Assembly: GCA_035582835.1 (NCBI GenBank)
Contig: JAYKAV010000966.1
Span: 1,568,775-1,632,774, forward strand
Origin: Phoebastria nigripes
Lineage: Eukaryota; Chordata; Aves; Procellariiformes; Diomedeidae
Direction: 5' to 3'
DNA length: 64,000 nucleotides
A program made the position numbers and the translations under genes. Positions 12,901 through 24,700 of the stretch are shown one piece after another (within the stretch, counting starts at the first letter, position 1; every line of letters starts with the position of its first letter). A model generated the notes under the pieces. That model made no database searches, was not told the DNA's origin, and saw only the letters and a list, made by a program, of their open reading frames with translations.

Positions 12901-15900
12901 GTAGAATATGGAGTTGTAATTCCTTNTATGCATTTCCACAGCACCTAGAATAGAAACATTCAGTTAACTGTTGTTACACTTTGCTGAGATTTGCTAATTT
13001 TTGCCAAAGCCCACTGGCTATTTTAGAAAGTCCACTCAGCGCATCTCCTTCAGTGTTTGGGAACTGGGTCCTGCTGGTTCCCAGGCGCCTGGGAGAATAC
13101 TAATAACAAGGTACTTCTTAGGGGAAGATAGGGAGGATTCATCTGACCACACTTAGACCTCTACAATCTCTAGCTTCTTTAGGTTCCGGCAAACAACCCA
13201 CAACACTTCCAGGGTACAATTAATCTATCCTTTTTAGATGTCTACTTGCAGATGCAATGAATAGTTCCTTAGAAGTACATGTTCTTTCCATCAACCACAA
13301 GTTAAGTGAGGTGAGTCCTACACCTACCTGTAATCTTGGTGATGCCTAGACAATATTTTGATGGGTCCAAGCCTTAGTTTTCCCTTTGACTAGCTCCAGA
13401 CTGTATACTGCAAAGATTGACAGGATTGCATCACAGAAAAACAAGGGGACATATCCATAATTTAGATTAGGCTACCTTTTGCTGGATAGGGTGTGATGCA
13501 GTAAAGAGAGACTGGTATCTTTAGAGGAAGACACAGAATGGAAAAATTAGGCACCAGGTTTGATTTTTTTTTTCTCTGAGCAAGCTTATCTGAAGCTATT
13601 GAGAAAAGCCTAGAGAGCTCATTCTCTGAGTGTAGATACCTGGTTCATGGCCATAGATTACGTGATGCCTCCTGTATTAAGAAGTTAGGCCTATGTAACT
13701 GTAAGTATCTAATTTGCTTCCAGCATTCATACATACACATTCTGTGTTGGACGTAGATTTTAAACCTCATTGGGATTTCTGAAAAGAAGATAATAGTAGG
13801 AGATAAACATGAAAAATAAAACTCTGAAGGGAAANATTCAACTGTAGTGTAAGTAGGATCATACTATAGCTGCAGCACTGACACAAGGCAGAGGCTGCAA
13901 CCTATGAAGGTGGAAGAAGTTTTCAGCACTTTCTCCCTATAATTTACAAATTTTAAATCAACTTTAAAAAGAACTTTCCACAGTTAAAAGTGTAGATACA
14001 GTAACTTTGTGTGTATTTCAGACACATAGTAGTCACAAGCCAAAAACAGGCAAATAGTTCAAATTGTCCCTTACTCGGTTTCAGAAAGACTTNATGAAGA
14101 ACTTTAAGACTTGAGTTATGGTGTCAAGAAAGTTAAAAAAACCCCAAACCCTCCTTTCTTGTAATCATTTTTTACATTAAATATTTAAGGCTTTTTTTTA
14201 ATAGGTAAGCAACACCCTATGAATTTCTGCATGACACAGGCTGCAAATGGGAATTATAACAATGTGAATCAAACTGATGAGAGCTGTGGATGGGTTGTGA
14301 AGATAGTGAGATGTCCTGCCAAAGTGGAAGAACTTTCCCTTTAAAATCNTATTCAGCTTCTGCAGTAATGATGGTAATTTCCAAATGAGAGCCTCGACAC
14401 CTATGGTTGGTAGAAGTAAGAGCAGGATCTGGCTCATCTCTTGCTTTTAAGTCTCAGTCTTTAAAAATTCCTAGAAATGTTTGTTTTAGGCTCTAAATTC
14501 TGTTTACTCCCTCTAACTTCTGTTGAATAGGCTGAAAAACTAAAATTAAATCATTAACTCCACTAACATAATATTTCATAATTAGTAATGTTTGGGGCAT
14601 CTTTTGATGCTTTCCAACAGCAGGTCATGTTCCTGTTCGAGAGCTGTCAGAGTAACTTTAGCACATATAGAGAATAGTAATAATTATAGTGCATTACAGA
14701 ACTCCATTTGCTCCAAGAAAAAAATCTCACAGATTGTGGAATGCACTTATCTCTATTTAAAAAGATTACTTTCTGTGCTTTACTTAAAAGACTTGACTGC
14801 TTTTTTTAGACAGTATGGAAAGGGCTTTATTTTAACTTGTAAAGCCAAATACAAATGATACAGTTTAGAAATTGAATCAGATTTAATTGCTTTTGGTGCC
14901 AGATGGTGTAAAGCTGTCAAGTTTATGGTTTTTTACAGTAGCTGTTTCTTTCAAGCTGACAATATTATCATGTGAAGCCATTTTTTCCTGATTGTCAATA
15001 TATCTATCTAGACATTACTGCACAGAAGGGTATTCTTCAGGCAGTGTGGGGCAGAGCCAGCCTGGTGGGGTCTGTCCATGCAAAAAACAGCTGGCAGCTG
15101 AGGAATGTTTTTTTCTAACCCTACTTTGATGCATTATAGCAATTCAGCCAAAGACACCTACATTATACCGCTTACCTTTTTGGAGATGAACCTGCAGCAT
15201 ATAATTTCCAGCTGTGAATCTGAGATTCTCTCTGAGATGGGAAAACAGGAAAAGGGAACAAGATGGGAAAAATCCTCATGTATGATTTTATATTCATAAG
15301 TCTGATGTGTAAATTACAGGATTTAAAAAAAAATTAATTATCTCTTAAAAAAAATAGCAAAAAAGCCTTCTTCAGGTGACTCAGTTGTAAAGATACAAAA
15401 AGTCAAGAAAACCTTGCTCCTGTAGAGTTTGTTACCTTGCTCCTGAACTTCCTGTTCAATTTCAGACTTACTAAACATGTTACCATTTTGCTTTATTTGA
15501 AAACTTGGTAGACAAGGGATTCTTAATATCTTGAAACTGAGCAGTTGACACAATTATAAATAGTTTTATGAATGTTGTTCAAGCGAAAATATCATCTGTT
15601 ATATCTCAGACAGACAGATAACAATTGTCTATCACAGTCTTCTTTTACTGCAGAGGTGGTATCTCTCTCATAGATACATTTTACTTGCCATGTCTTTGTG
15701 ATTTGAATAGATATATTTATGCAAAGTTTTACATGGTCAGAATATGGAGGGATTATTTTTTCCTAAAATCAAAATAATAAGTNACAGGAAGCAGAAAAGC
15801 AAAGCTCCAGTCCCCTGTGGTGAGTCATGCAAGTGAAAGGCTGTATTTGAAATAAATCTAACTGAAGCCAGGAATATTTTTATGGTCAGAATACAGCCCA

Positions 15901-16756
15901 CATGGTTCTCAATGTGAGATTGTTTTGCTAGATTTTAAGCTATATAAAATGGCAGTGCTGTAGAAACACGAGCCTCTTACAATTAACACTGTGTAATATA
16001 TACATTTTTTTACATGTAAGTTAGTCATAATTTTGTTTCATGCATTTTTATTTGTTTTTATATTGTGTCATTGTTAGTAACTTGTTTATGCAGACAAAAA
16101 TAGTCCATTATATAATTAAGAATGGTACCAGAGTGCAGATCTTAGGGTGTATGAGCTTTTGAGTAACTTTATAATTTACAAGTCCTTCNACTTCCATCCG
16201 AGCTTTTGCGGACATTTCTGTTACGTTACTTTGAAGATAATCAGGATGATGCAGCGGATTACTGACTATTTAAATGTCTATTGCAGGTAAAGCAAGGCAT
16301 AATCAGGGTATATTTAGGGTTAGGTTTGTTCATTCTCAATGTTTATGTACTCCATTGCCAGAAAACCTACCAGTAAAAAGCTGAGGCTAAGGCAACAGGA
16401 CTCTTTTAAGCACATGGATTTGAAACCGTAGGGTTTCCCCCTTCAGCCCAGGGTCATAGTAGTGCTCCAGCCCTGGCATCCTGCACGAGACTTTCTGCTG
16501 ATGGCACTGCTCCACCAGCTAGGGCTGCGGGGTGGGACTGAGGCTCCAGCGCACAGCATGGCACTGCAGGAACGTGTAAGCCATACACCCATTTGGGGGG
16601 GACACGTGAGGAAGGGAGCGGTCATGTGTATTTTGAGGTAGACATGTGAGATCTGACCAGTGACAGAGGATAGCCTCAGAAGCGTAGCACCCACTGGAAG
16701 GACTGTTCTGGGCTCAGGCCTGAAAATCATCACTGCCCTTCTTGATCAAGAGGATG
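6912..16756. other. Unassigned AT-rich DNA with an ORF-free core (8036-14197)
   Basis: About 9.8 kb holds no recognisable gene or transposon. Between 8036 and 14197 no frame on either strand has an ORF of 60 codons, reflecting strong AT bias and frequent stops. Short homopolymers occur, for example an A run at 9952-9966. The lack of visible repeats makes conserved non-coding elements plausible, but single-sequence reading cannot show this. Single ambiguous bases are at 11346, 12926, 13835, 14093, 14349, 15783 and 16189. Confidence 0.5.
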
Positions 16757-17337
16757 GTAGGATCGTGGGATAGTTCAGGTTGGGCGGGACCTCAGGAGGA
16801 GTCAGTTTGAGGTTAGACCCAGGTGGCTCAGGGCATTACCCAGTCAGGTCTTGAAATTCCCCAAGGATGGAGAGAGACTGGACAGCCTCTATGGGCAATT
16901 TCTTCCAAGGCTTAACCATCCTCATGAGGAAAAAATTATCCAGTCTGAACCTCTCTTGTTTCAACTTACGCGCATTGTCTCTTCTCCGCCCACCATGTCC
17001 CACTGTGAAGATACTGGTCTGTCTTCCTACAACCTCCGTGTGGGTGCTGGGGGTGTTTGGTCCACCTGAAGCTGTCCGCTCCTGCCTGAACCAGCCCATC
17101 TCCCAGCCATNGAGGCAGCCCTATGCTGAACCTGATCCAGTCTATTGATGTGTTGCCTTGTACTGGGTAACCAAAACTGGGCAAAAGGCTCTAGCAGTGG
17201 TCTAAGGAGTGCTGAGTAGAGGGGGATGATCCCTTCCCTCGATGAACTGGCTCTGCTCCTGCTAATGCAGCCCAGGAGGCTGTGGGCCCTCTTTGCTGCC
17301 AGGGCACTGCTGGCTCATGCTCAGCTTGCTGTTCACG
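16757..17337 (-). repeat. CR1 LINE fragment, older subfamily with degraded 3' end
   Basis: The element's 3' end lies at low coordinates. It begins near GGATCGTGGGATAGTTCAGG, a decayed form of the CR1 tail followed by the typical GGACCT landmark. The minus-strand ORF at 17099-16836 encodes a CR1 ORF2 C-terminus with RFRLDNFFLMRMVKPWKKLP, which aligns with the [11 protein letters not shown]...WNRLP block of the copy at 21.3 kb. The upstream part (17200-17337) matches the CR1 region that precedes the C-terminal block. At about 580 bp it is the longest minus-strand CR1 here, yet it is diverged and contains an N at 17111. Confidence 0.88.
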
Positions 17338-20300
17338 AGAGGAATTTAAACAGCAAAGAAATATAAGCTAGGTTTCTATTTTTAACTAAATAACCTATTT
17401 TTAGCTCTCTCCCTTACAAATGTGGTCTTGCAAGTATGAATTAGAGACAAATGATGTCGGAAGCTGAAGAGAAGAAACAGATAGCTTCATTTTTGCCTCC
17501 AAAACCTGGGTAGTGTCCTTTATAAATCTATTTAAATGTCTTCCTTTGAGAATAAGGTTATACATCACCCAGTTACCTATATGTTAATTAACTTGGGGGC
17601 TTATATTACCCAGCCATCACTCTTCCATTGCCTTTGTGACAACTTCGTGTGCTGGTTTCAAGAAGCCATTTATATGAAGAAAAAATGGTAGAAACAAATA
17701 GCTTCCCAGATCACCCCAAAATCCTCAAACCAGCTCTTCTGTTTGGAGCCTTGATCTGGGTCCAGCAAGAGAAATATCAGCTGTCATGACAGTGCTCTGA
17801 ATCATCTTAGATTTTTTGAGTCTAATTATGTAACTAATATTTTATATTTCAGAATAACTCAAAATGGCAGGGGCATTTTTATTTTGTTTGTGTGTCTTGT
17901 TTTTAAAACTCCTATTTGTGACTGCTATGGTTTTCCCATATTTTGTAGAGTTTCATGTCAGAGTGTCATCTTCTGGGAAAATTAACTATGTGGTAGTAAA
18001 AAGTGCTAGCATATATGTCAACAAAACCAAGTATTTTGGGGATGATCCTTTTTATTTTTCTGAATGACATGCATTGTTTATCACAAGCTTTTAAGACTTC
18101 AAAGGTAAAATCAATAATAATCCCCTGATGAAAACTAGAAGTATCTACTTTGTCAACGGGTTTAATCTGCCATATTTGACACAACTGCCAGTTTAATAAG
18201 AAAGCATCATTAATACCNATGAGGACAGATGATCATCTGCCTTTTTAAAAAATCATGTCTCGAATTGATTAATGTTCATATTTTGGAGAAGAATGCTTAT
18301 GTTGTCATATTCCATGGTCTGGACACAAAGCAAGCTTTTTTTTTTAATTGGAATTCTGTTGCAAAATGAATTTAAGCTGCATCAGCAAAGAATAAACATT
18401 TTTAAACTCTGCATTTTAAAATCTTTTAGCTCCTTGAAAGTGATAGAACTGTATTGTATCAAAGGGTACAAGTTTCAGACATTGCTTTTTGCATACTTAT
18501 GAAATCTCTTTGTTTCTTAAATTGATGTTATGTGCATTCAGCTTTTTTTTAGCTCTTCTGCAGAAGGGGAGAGTTTGTGGTTGTTTGGGATTTTTTTTTT
18601 TTAGGAGTAGCAATACAGATTACAAAATCATCCACAAATGTTTATGTCTTTTTATTTTGGCCTTTCTTTTAGTGTAGGTCAGGAATATAAAACAATCTTT
18701 TTTATTCTTAATTAACATGTATGTTTCCACACTACTACGAAATTCACTATTTTGATGCCTTCAAATTTAAATGCAACATTTCTTTTTATTTACCAGAAAG
18801 TCCCACATAGTTACCTATATGCAAAGTAACTATAATCATTTAAAATAATCACTTTTCATTCTCACAATTAATGCAAAAGGTAGAATATGCTTTAATAGGA
18901 ACCTATGAAGTGTGTGACTCAGTGCAAAATATCAAATCAAAATACCTGGAGTGACATATTAATGTTTACTGAATAAGGTCACTGATCTAATCTAAAAGAA
19001 ACAAATTCCTTAACGCACATTGGCATCCCCTTTCTTTGAATCCTTCTTATTATTTAAATAATTTTTGATAAAAAGACATTTAGAAAATTATTTTCAGGTA
19101 TAATCATACAATTATTTTGTTCCATTACAGCTAAAGAATTCTGAATTAAGATGAGCTTTTGTCCTTCATGCATTGTGTTGAACCTGCATGTTTTTTGTTT
19201 AGCTAATAGGTTATCCTGAACTATTATTTTTAAATCCTATCATAACACTGAAAAGTACCACTTACCATGCTACTTTGCACTTCTGTTTAATTGTTAGTCT
19301 TCCCAGTGGCAGTGGAGCTGTACNAAGCGGTATAGCTCTTAAATAAAAACAATCAAGTTAGAACAGCTTTCAAATGGAAATCCTAAATGATGGATTGCTA
19401 CTTGNATCCTTTCTGCTCAAATGAGAATGAGAGGCCCAGGGAGTCTATGCAGGCATCTTTTAAGCTTATACGAATGCCCTCACTCCAATGTCTTGCATGG
19501 TTCTAATTACACGATATACAAATAGGGTGCACATAAGAGCTGCAGAACTTTTGATAGAGGAAAATGATTACCAAGCTTTAGGAAACTTCTCTAATATGAA
19601 TAAAGTATACTGTGAAAAGAATCAGTCTTACTACTGGAATAGGAAATAAACTGTATTTTTGTTGGTTCTTCAGATTCAAGAATCGTTTTAAGATCCCTAT
19701 ACTATGGACATGAAAAGTGTCATACTTTTTCTAGGTTTACAATCTGTTTTGGTTATTCTCAGTATATAATATACCAATTTCAAAAAGTGTCTAACGTATC
19801 CTGCTGGAAGAAAAAACTATTCCGTATTTTCAGTGAAGTGGAGTACGCTGATGGAGGCCAACATCTAATATGAGGCACACACTCCAAATACCTGTTCAAT
19901 CTTTGGCACACTAGAGCTGCATATTTTTGTCAAAGCATCCCAGCGTTTTCTTTAAAAACTTCTGAAATGGTTTTGTAGTTGGTAAGATGGATCATTTGGT
20001 TTTGAGTTTTTACTTTTTTTTAAGTAGAAGAAGAAGAAGAAAAAATCAATACTGTAATCAATCAGAGAGGCACTGACTGATTCCTCTGGCAGTCCCCTAC
20101 AACAGCAGTTGATGAGGTCAGATAAGGACATGACAGACTGTCAGTGCTGGATAAACCATTTCTCCTAGGTGGATTAATACAATACTTGTAGCTGCAAGGA
20201 AAGACTGCCATTTCTGAGTGTTGCTTGAAGGTGTTGGGAGGAGGGTCAAATAAAAGTTATTTCAATCAGCCCTTTAGTCAAATTACCAGTCAGTTAGGTG

Positions 20301-20520
20301 ACCTTAAGTTAGTCAACATAGAAAGAACAACATCAAATAAACAAAAAAGCAAATGTAAGTGTGAAATTCTGCTTCACTGAATTTTGTCATGCCCTCCTTT
20401 GATGTCTGGTAGTCTGTTTTTTACATTCAGCGTCTATTTGCTGATTATAAAGCAATGTGGTAACTGTGTCAGTCAGTCACATCAGCTGTAGACTCCTTGC
20501 TTTCCTCTCAGGCCACCTAT
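17338..20520. other. Unassigned AT-rich non-coding DNA
   Basis: I recognise no gene or transposon. Short T runs and a five-unit GAA repeat at 20026-20040 are the only simple structure. Ambiguous bases lie at 18218, 19324 and 19405. Confidence 0.55.
20026..20043. repeat. Short GAA microsatellite
   Basis: Five consecutive AGA/GAA units lead into an A run. Confidence 0.85.
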
Positions 20521-20682
20521 TATAGAATCATAGAATCATAGAATAGTCTGGGTTGGAAGGGACCTTTAAAGGTCATCTAGTCCAACCCCCCTGCCGTGGG
20601 CAGGGACATCTTCAACTAGATCAGGTTGCTCAGAGCCCCGTCCAGCCTGACCTTGAATGTTTCCAGGGATGGGGCACCCATT
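20521..20682 (-). repeat. CR1 LINE 3' end, severely 5'-truncated
   Basis: The plus strand begins with nearly three copies of ATAGAATC (20523-20545). This is the reverse complement of the diagnostic CR1 3'-terminal 8-bp repeat. It is followed by GGTTGGAAGGGACCTTTAAA, TCATCTAGTCCAACCCCCCT and a remainder of the 3' UTR up to about GGGGCACCC. Only about 160 bp is present, the usual outcome of incomplete target-primed reverse transcription. The low divergence of the tail suggests a relatively young copy. Confidence 0.95.
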
Positions 20683-21304
20683 ATGCTATGAAATGTAAAG
20701 ATTATATATAAAGTAGTAAAGGTATCTTAAGTCTCTTCCGCCTTTGGTAACTTGGATTCTTCCGAATGATGATGAAGGTAAAAGGACAGAATCACCTCCC
20801 CCCATGCTACGGCTGAACCTACTCAGAAGGCATGTAATCTGTTGAACCCTCTCACAGAAAAAAAAATCCTGGAGGGTAAATGGGAGAAGTCTTTTATAAA
20901 ACCCTGGCTAGACAGCTACAGCTTTGCATTCCAGTTGACCTTTATTTATAACATTTGCCCATTTATTTATGTGTGACAGCAAGAGAATTACACAACGACA
21001 AGCCAAAACCCTGCAGCCATGTGTGCTCTGTGGAGTTGAAAGGCTCCTGATGCNCCAGCTGGGCTGGGCGTTAGGAGGAAGAGGTTAGTGCAGGGCCATT
21101 ATCCCTCAGATCTGTGGTCATTACTGAGTAGAGCCCCCTTGTCACTAGTTCAGTGAAACCTCCACTGCACTCATGAACCTTCTAGGTCATTGGCATCAGG
21201 GGATTAGCCAGTGGGATATGATTTTATCCTCAGCCATCTTGCTTAGTGAAACAGGACGTAAAAGAAATAGATCACCTCTCACTCTAAGAGCAGGTGTCAC
21301 AGTC
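20683..21304. other. Unassigned spacer between two CR1 copies
   Basis: About 620 bp separates two minus-strand CR1 insertions. I see no gene or named repeat. One N lies at 21054. Confidence 0.6.
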
Positions 21305-21762
21305 CTGGTTATAGAATCATAGAATCATAGAATCATTAAGGTTGGAAAAGACCTCTAAGATCATCAAGTCCAACCGTCAACCCAACACCACCATGCCCAC
21401 TAAACCATGTCCCTAAGCGCCTCATCTACACGTCTTTTAAATACCTCCAGGGATGGTGACTCCACCACTTCCCTGGGCAGCCTGTTCCAATGCTTAACCA
21501 CTCTTTCAGTAAAGAAATTTTTCCTAATGTTCAATCTGAACCTCCCCTGGCACAACTTGAGGCCATTTCCTCTCATCCTATCGCTTGTTACTTGGGAGAA
21601 GAGACCGACACCCACCTCGCTGCAACCTCCTTTCAGGTAGTTGTAGAGCGCGATAAGGTCTCCCCTCTCCTCTTCTCCAGACTAAACAGTCCCAGTTCCC
21701 TCAGCCGCTCCTCGTAAGACTTGCTCTCCAGACCCTTCACCAGCTTCATTGCCCTTCTCTAT
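21305..21762 (-). repeat. CR1 LINE, 5'-truncated, with intact 3' tail and intact ORF2 C-terminus
   Basis: Three tandem ATAGAATC units mark the element's 3' end at low coordinates. The minus-strand ORF at 21615-21400 is uninterrupted and encodes [30 protein letters not shown] and [20 protein letters not shown]. This is a well-preserved CR1 ORF2 C-terminus that stops just before the 3' UTR. Similarity ends at about 21760 on the plus strand (GCCCTTCTCT), which marks the truncation point. With its intact terminal reading frame and clean tail, this looks like the youngest CR1 copy in the window. Confidence 0.96.
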
Positions 21763-21790
21763 TTATGTGTAAATGGTTATGTGTAAATGG
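21763..21790. repeat. Perfect 14-bp tandem duplication at the CR1 5' junction
   Basis: TTATGTGTAAATGG occurs twice in direct succession (21763-21776 and 21777-21790) with no mismatch. It directly abuts the truncated CR1 end. Confidence 0.85.
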
Positions 21791-24700
21791 TGTCTGTAAG
21801 TGCTTCTGTGTTTTTCTCATCGGTGAGATTAAAACGTGTGCTGAGGGCTTGGCAGAAAAGCAGTGGGTTTAGGCACTTGGGTTTCTGAGATATCATATTT
21901 AAGGACAGTGCTGAACTGGAGTCTTGCTGCACTGAGGATTTTTTTCCTGAGAGAGAAACCGTATTAAATACATACACTATACTATAAGACTGTCTCACAC
22001 AAATGTTTGCCCACAAAACACCGCCCTGAGATTACTTCAGTTTATTCTTAGAAATAAGGATCAAAATGAAGCAACAAAGTAAGTGTGCAAAGCTGTCATT
22101 TAAAATTGGGGTTCTGCATTTCCTTCTCTCTCCATAGAGAGACCTGAGGAAATTAGATCCTTAGGCATCTGAAGTCTGGTGATATGAAAAGCCTTGTTGG
22201 TGCCAAAGGTGGGGATTTCTGTCTTCTGTCAGGGACATCTAAAAATGTGGAGGCAAGTCATTAAGCTCCTTTCACAGACAATGAAATAAACACCTAAAGA
22301 GAGTGATCTATCTTATGCTACAACATCTTATCCTAAATTAAGTCGGATGAATCACCCTCTGGAGATGACTGTTTCACTGATTAATGCAGTGAGATAAGTC
22401 CCACTCTTGAGTCTGACTTTACCTAAAAGACCGTTTGGCTTCAGCTAATTGTAGCTAAATGTCTGATACCTCCATTATCTGAACACTCCCCAGGCATCAC
22501 AGTTAGGTATTATGTACTTGTACTTGTGCCTGTATATATGTCAGCTTGATCTAGACAGCTAGGTTCCACTTATGAGAATCTAAAAATCAAGGGAGACTGC
22601 CTAAATCCTGTGATGCTCCATAGAAGGACCACTGATGGCCAAGAGAGTATGTCCATCTCCACTTCTGTAGAAAATCCTCCTCAGCTGAGCTGCCTTACTT
22701 CTAGCTCTGTCTACTCCAAAGCTGGCCATACCTCAGATTTATCTCTTGGATGCATTTAGATACAAGTGAATTGCAAAGAGTGCCAAGNTTTATATGGGAA
22801 GCACACTGAGAATCCAGAGCATCTGAGACCCCATATCACATCTCATCCCGAAACCATTCTTCTTCCTTGCCTGTCACTCAGAGGGGCAAAACAGATCATT
22901 CTTGCAGAGGTCAGTGATGTTCAGAATGGTATTTCTTTTCTATTAAGAGCTGAATTAAAATACCACTCCAAAGATCCTGCACGGCATTTAGTGGTTAAAA
23001 TTCTTAACTAAGTATAGGGAGGAAACATGCCCTTTGTCAGCTAGAATGAGAAGTAGTTTCTAGTAGGTGACAAATTACATGAGCTGACCTAAGTAGCCCA
23101 GCAATGAGGAAGTGCTTGTTACAATAAGAGAATGTGATTATAAATCAGAAGAGTGTTTTCTGCCTGTCCCTCTTGGTACCATAATTTTGCTGCTGTCAGC
23201 CTTTCCTTCCAGAACAGAGCTCTGAGCTGCCCTAGAGAAAAGGGTTATGCCAATACTAATGAGAAGGGTAGGAATGTTTGGGACTAACTGGGGAATATTT
23301 CCTTTTTGTTTTGTTAGCTTGTGAAATAATGGCAATAAAGATAATGCTAATGAGGTACAAATCTTCCAAACATTAGTCCTATTTGACCTTGGCTAATGAA
23401 GAGCAGACAAATCCTCTTGCAACCTGAGTTACGGAGATTGCTGTGAGATAGTGACCACCCCAGTATGTTAGCCTGAGTGGCTACACCAGGATGCAAATAC
23501 AATGTGTGAGACAGACTGGGTATGAAATCTAAACATTTTTTCAAGGTTAGTTATATCTTATGCAATATCAGAGACAGAAAACAAAAGCACTCAGACCAAC
23601 CCAGCTGCACATCACTGTAAAGCTCAAAATCCCGCTGTTAAGGAGTGTACAACATTCCTTTCTATTCTTCAGGATTCACGAACCACTTGGGACTAAATTC
23701 ATTTCAGCTATCTAAGCACTTAAGTGAGAAGAATAGGGAGACGATGTAAGATTGCATTTTTAATCACTGGGGTAAGACTGACACCGCCAGCAGATGCATC
23801 AGTTTTTTGGAGGGACTATTCCAGTGATAGCACTTACACTTTTGAGTAGCTTTTTTTTCCCCTAGTGTATATTTTTCATGAGCATATTCCTGTCAATCTC
23901 AGAATGATGTCTGAGCTGGGTTTGCTGTAGTTCAAGGGGGTGTGGAGAAAAGAAGAGGGTCAGTTAAAAAATTAAATTATTACACTTTGGTCTTTGGCAT
24001 AAAGTAGCAGAACTGTGTCCTACTAGAACTATGGCAGTATTTTGATACCTTGGCTGTGCCTCCTTTTTTCTCTTTATGATCTCTGTCTTTATGGCAAGGT
24101 AGAGAAGTAATGTTGGAGTCATGCCAGTGATATTGCATATTCTAATAATTCTTCCAAACAGAGAATGTTCTTCTGATCAGATATACTGGCTTCATGATTG
24201 CTTTGTCTGTTGCAGTTACAGAAAGCCATCAAAAGCATACAAAAATGCATTTTTCTGTCTTGTGATTTTTGGGCTAGTTTGCTTTTGTTATCATTTTGGT
24301 TAGGGATGTAATAATGGATGCAAGGAGACATCAGTGAGCTTTGCCTGTCCTCCAGGCTGCTTAGGCAGGATGCAGAAACCATGTCCCTAAGGTGCCTTGT
24401 TGGAGATCACTCTCCATAGTTTCAGTTCAGCTCCTTATCCATGAGTGTATAAGCATTTCTGAACTCAGGCTGACTGAGATTGGCTATTTATAAAGACAGG
24501 CCAAAAAGTTCATGTTTAGACATATATTAGCTTTTTGTTTGTTTGCTGTGTAGAAATCCTTTATAGTATTTGAAGAGAGGATGTATAATCCCTTGCCATG
24601 TGTCCTAGAGCTAGAGTTCCTGATTAAGCCTGACACTATATATGATTGTCACTGAAGTGAAAGATGGGAGCAGCAAAGTGGGTTCATCAAATTTCCCTCA

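Noticed and set aside
21306..21780. TGGTTAT at 21306-21312 and 21774-21780 as a CR1 target-site duplication
   Set aside because: The right copy is about 14 bp away from the CR1 end and part of a tandem duplication, and seven AT-rich bases can match by chance.
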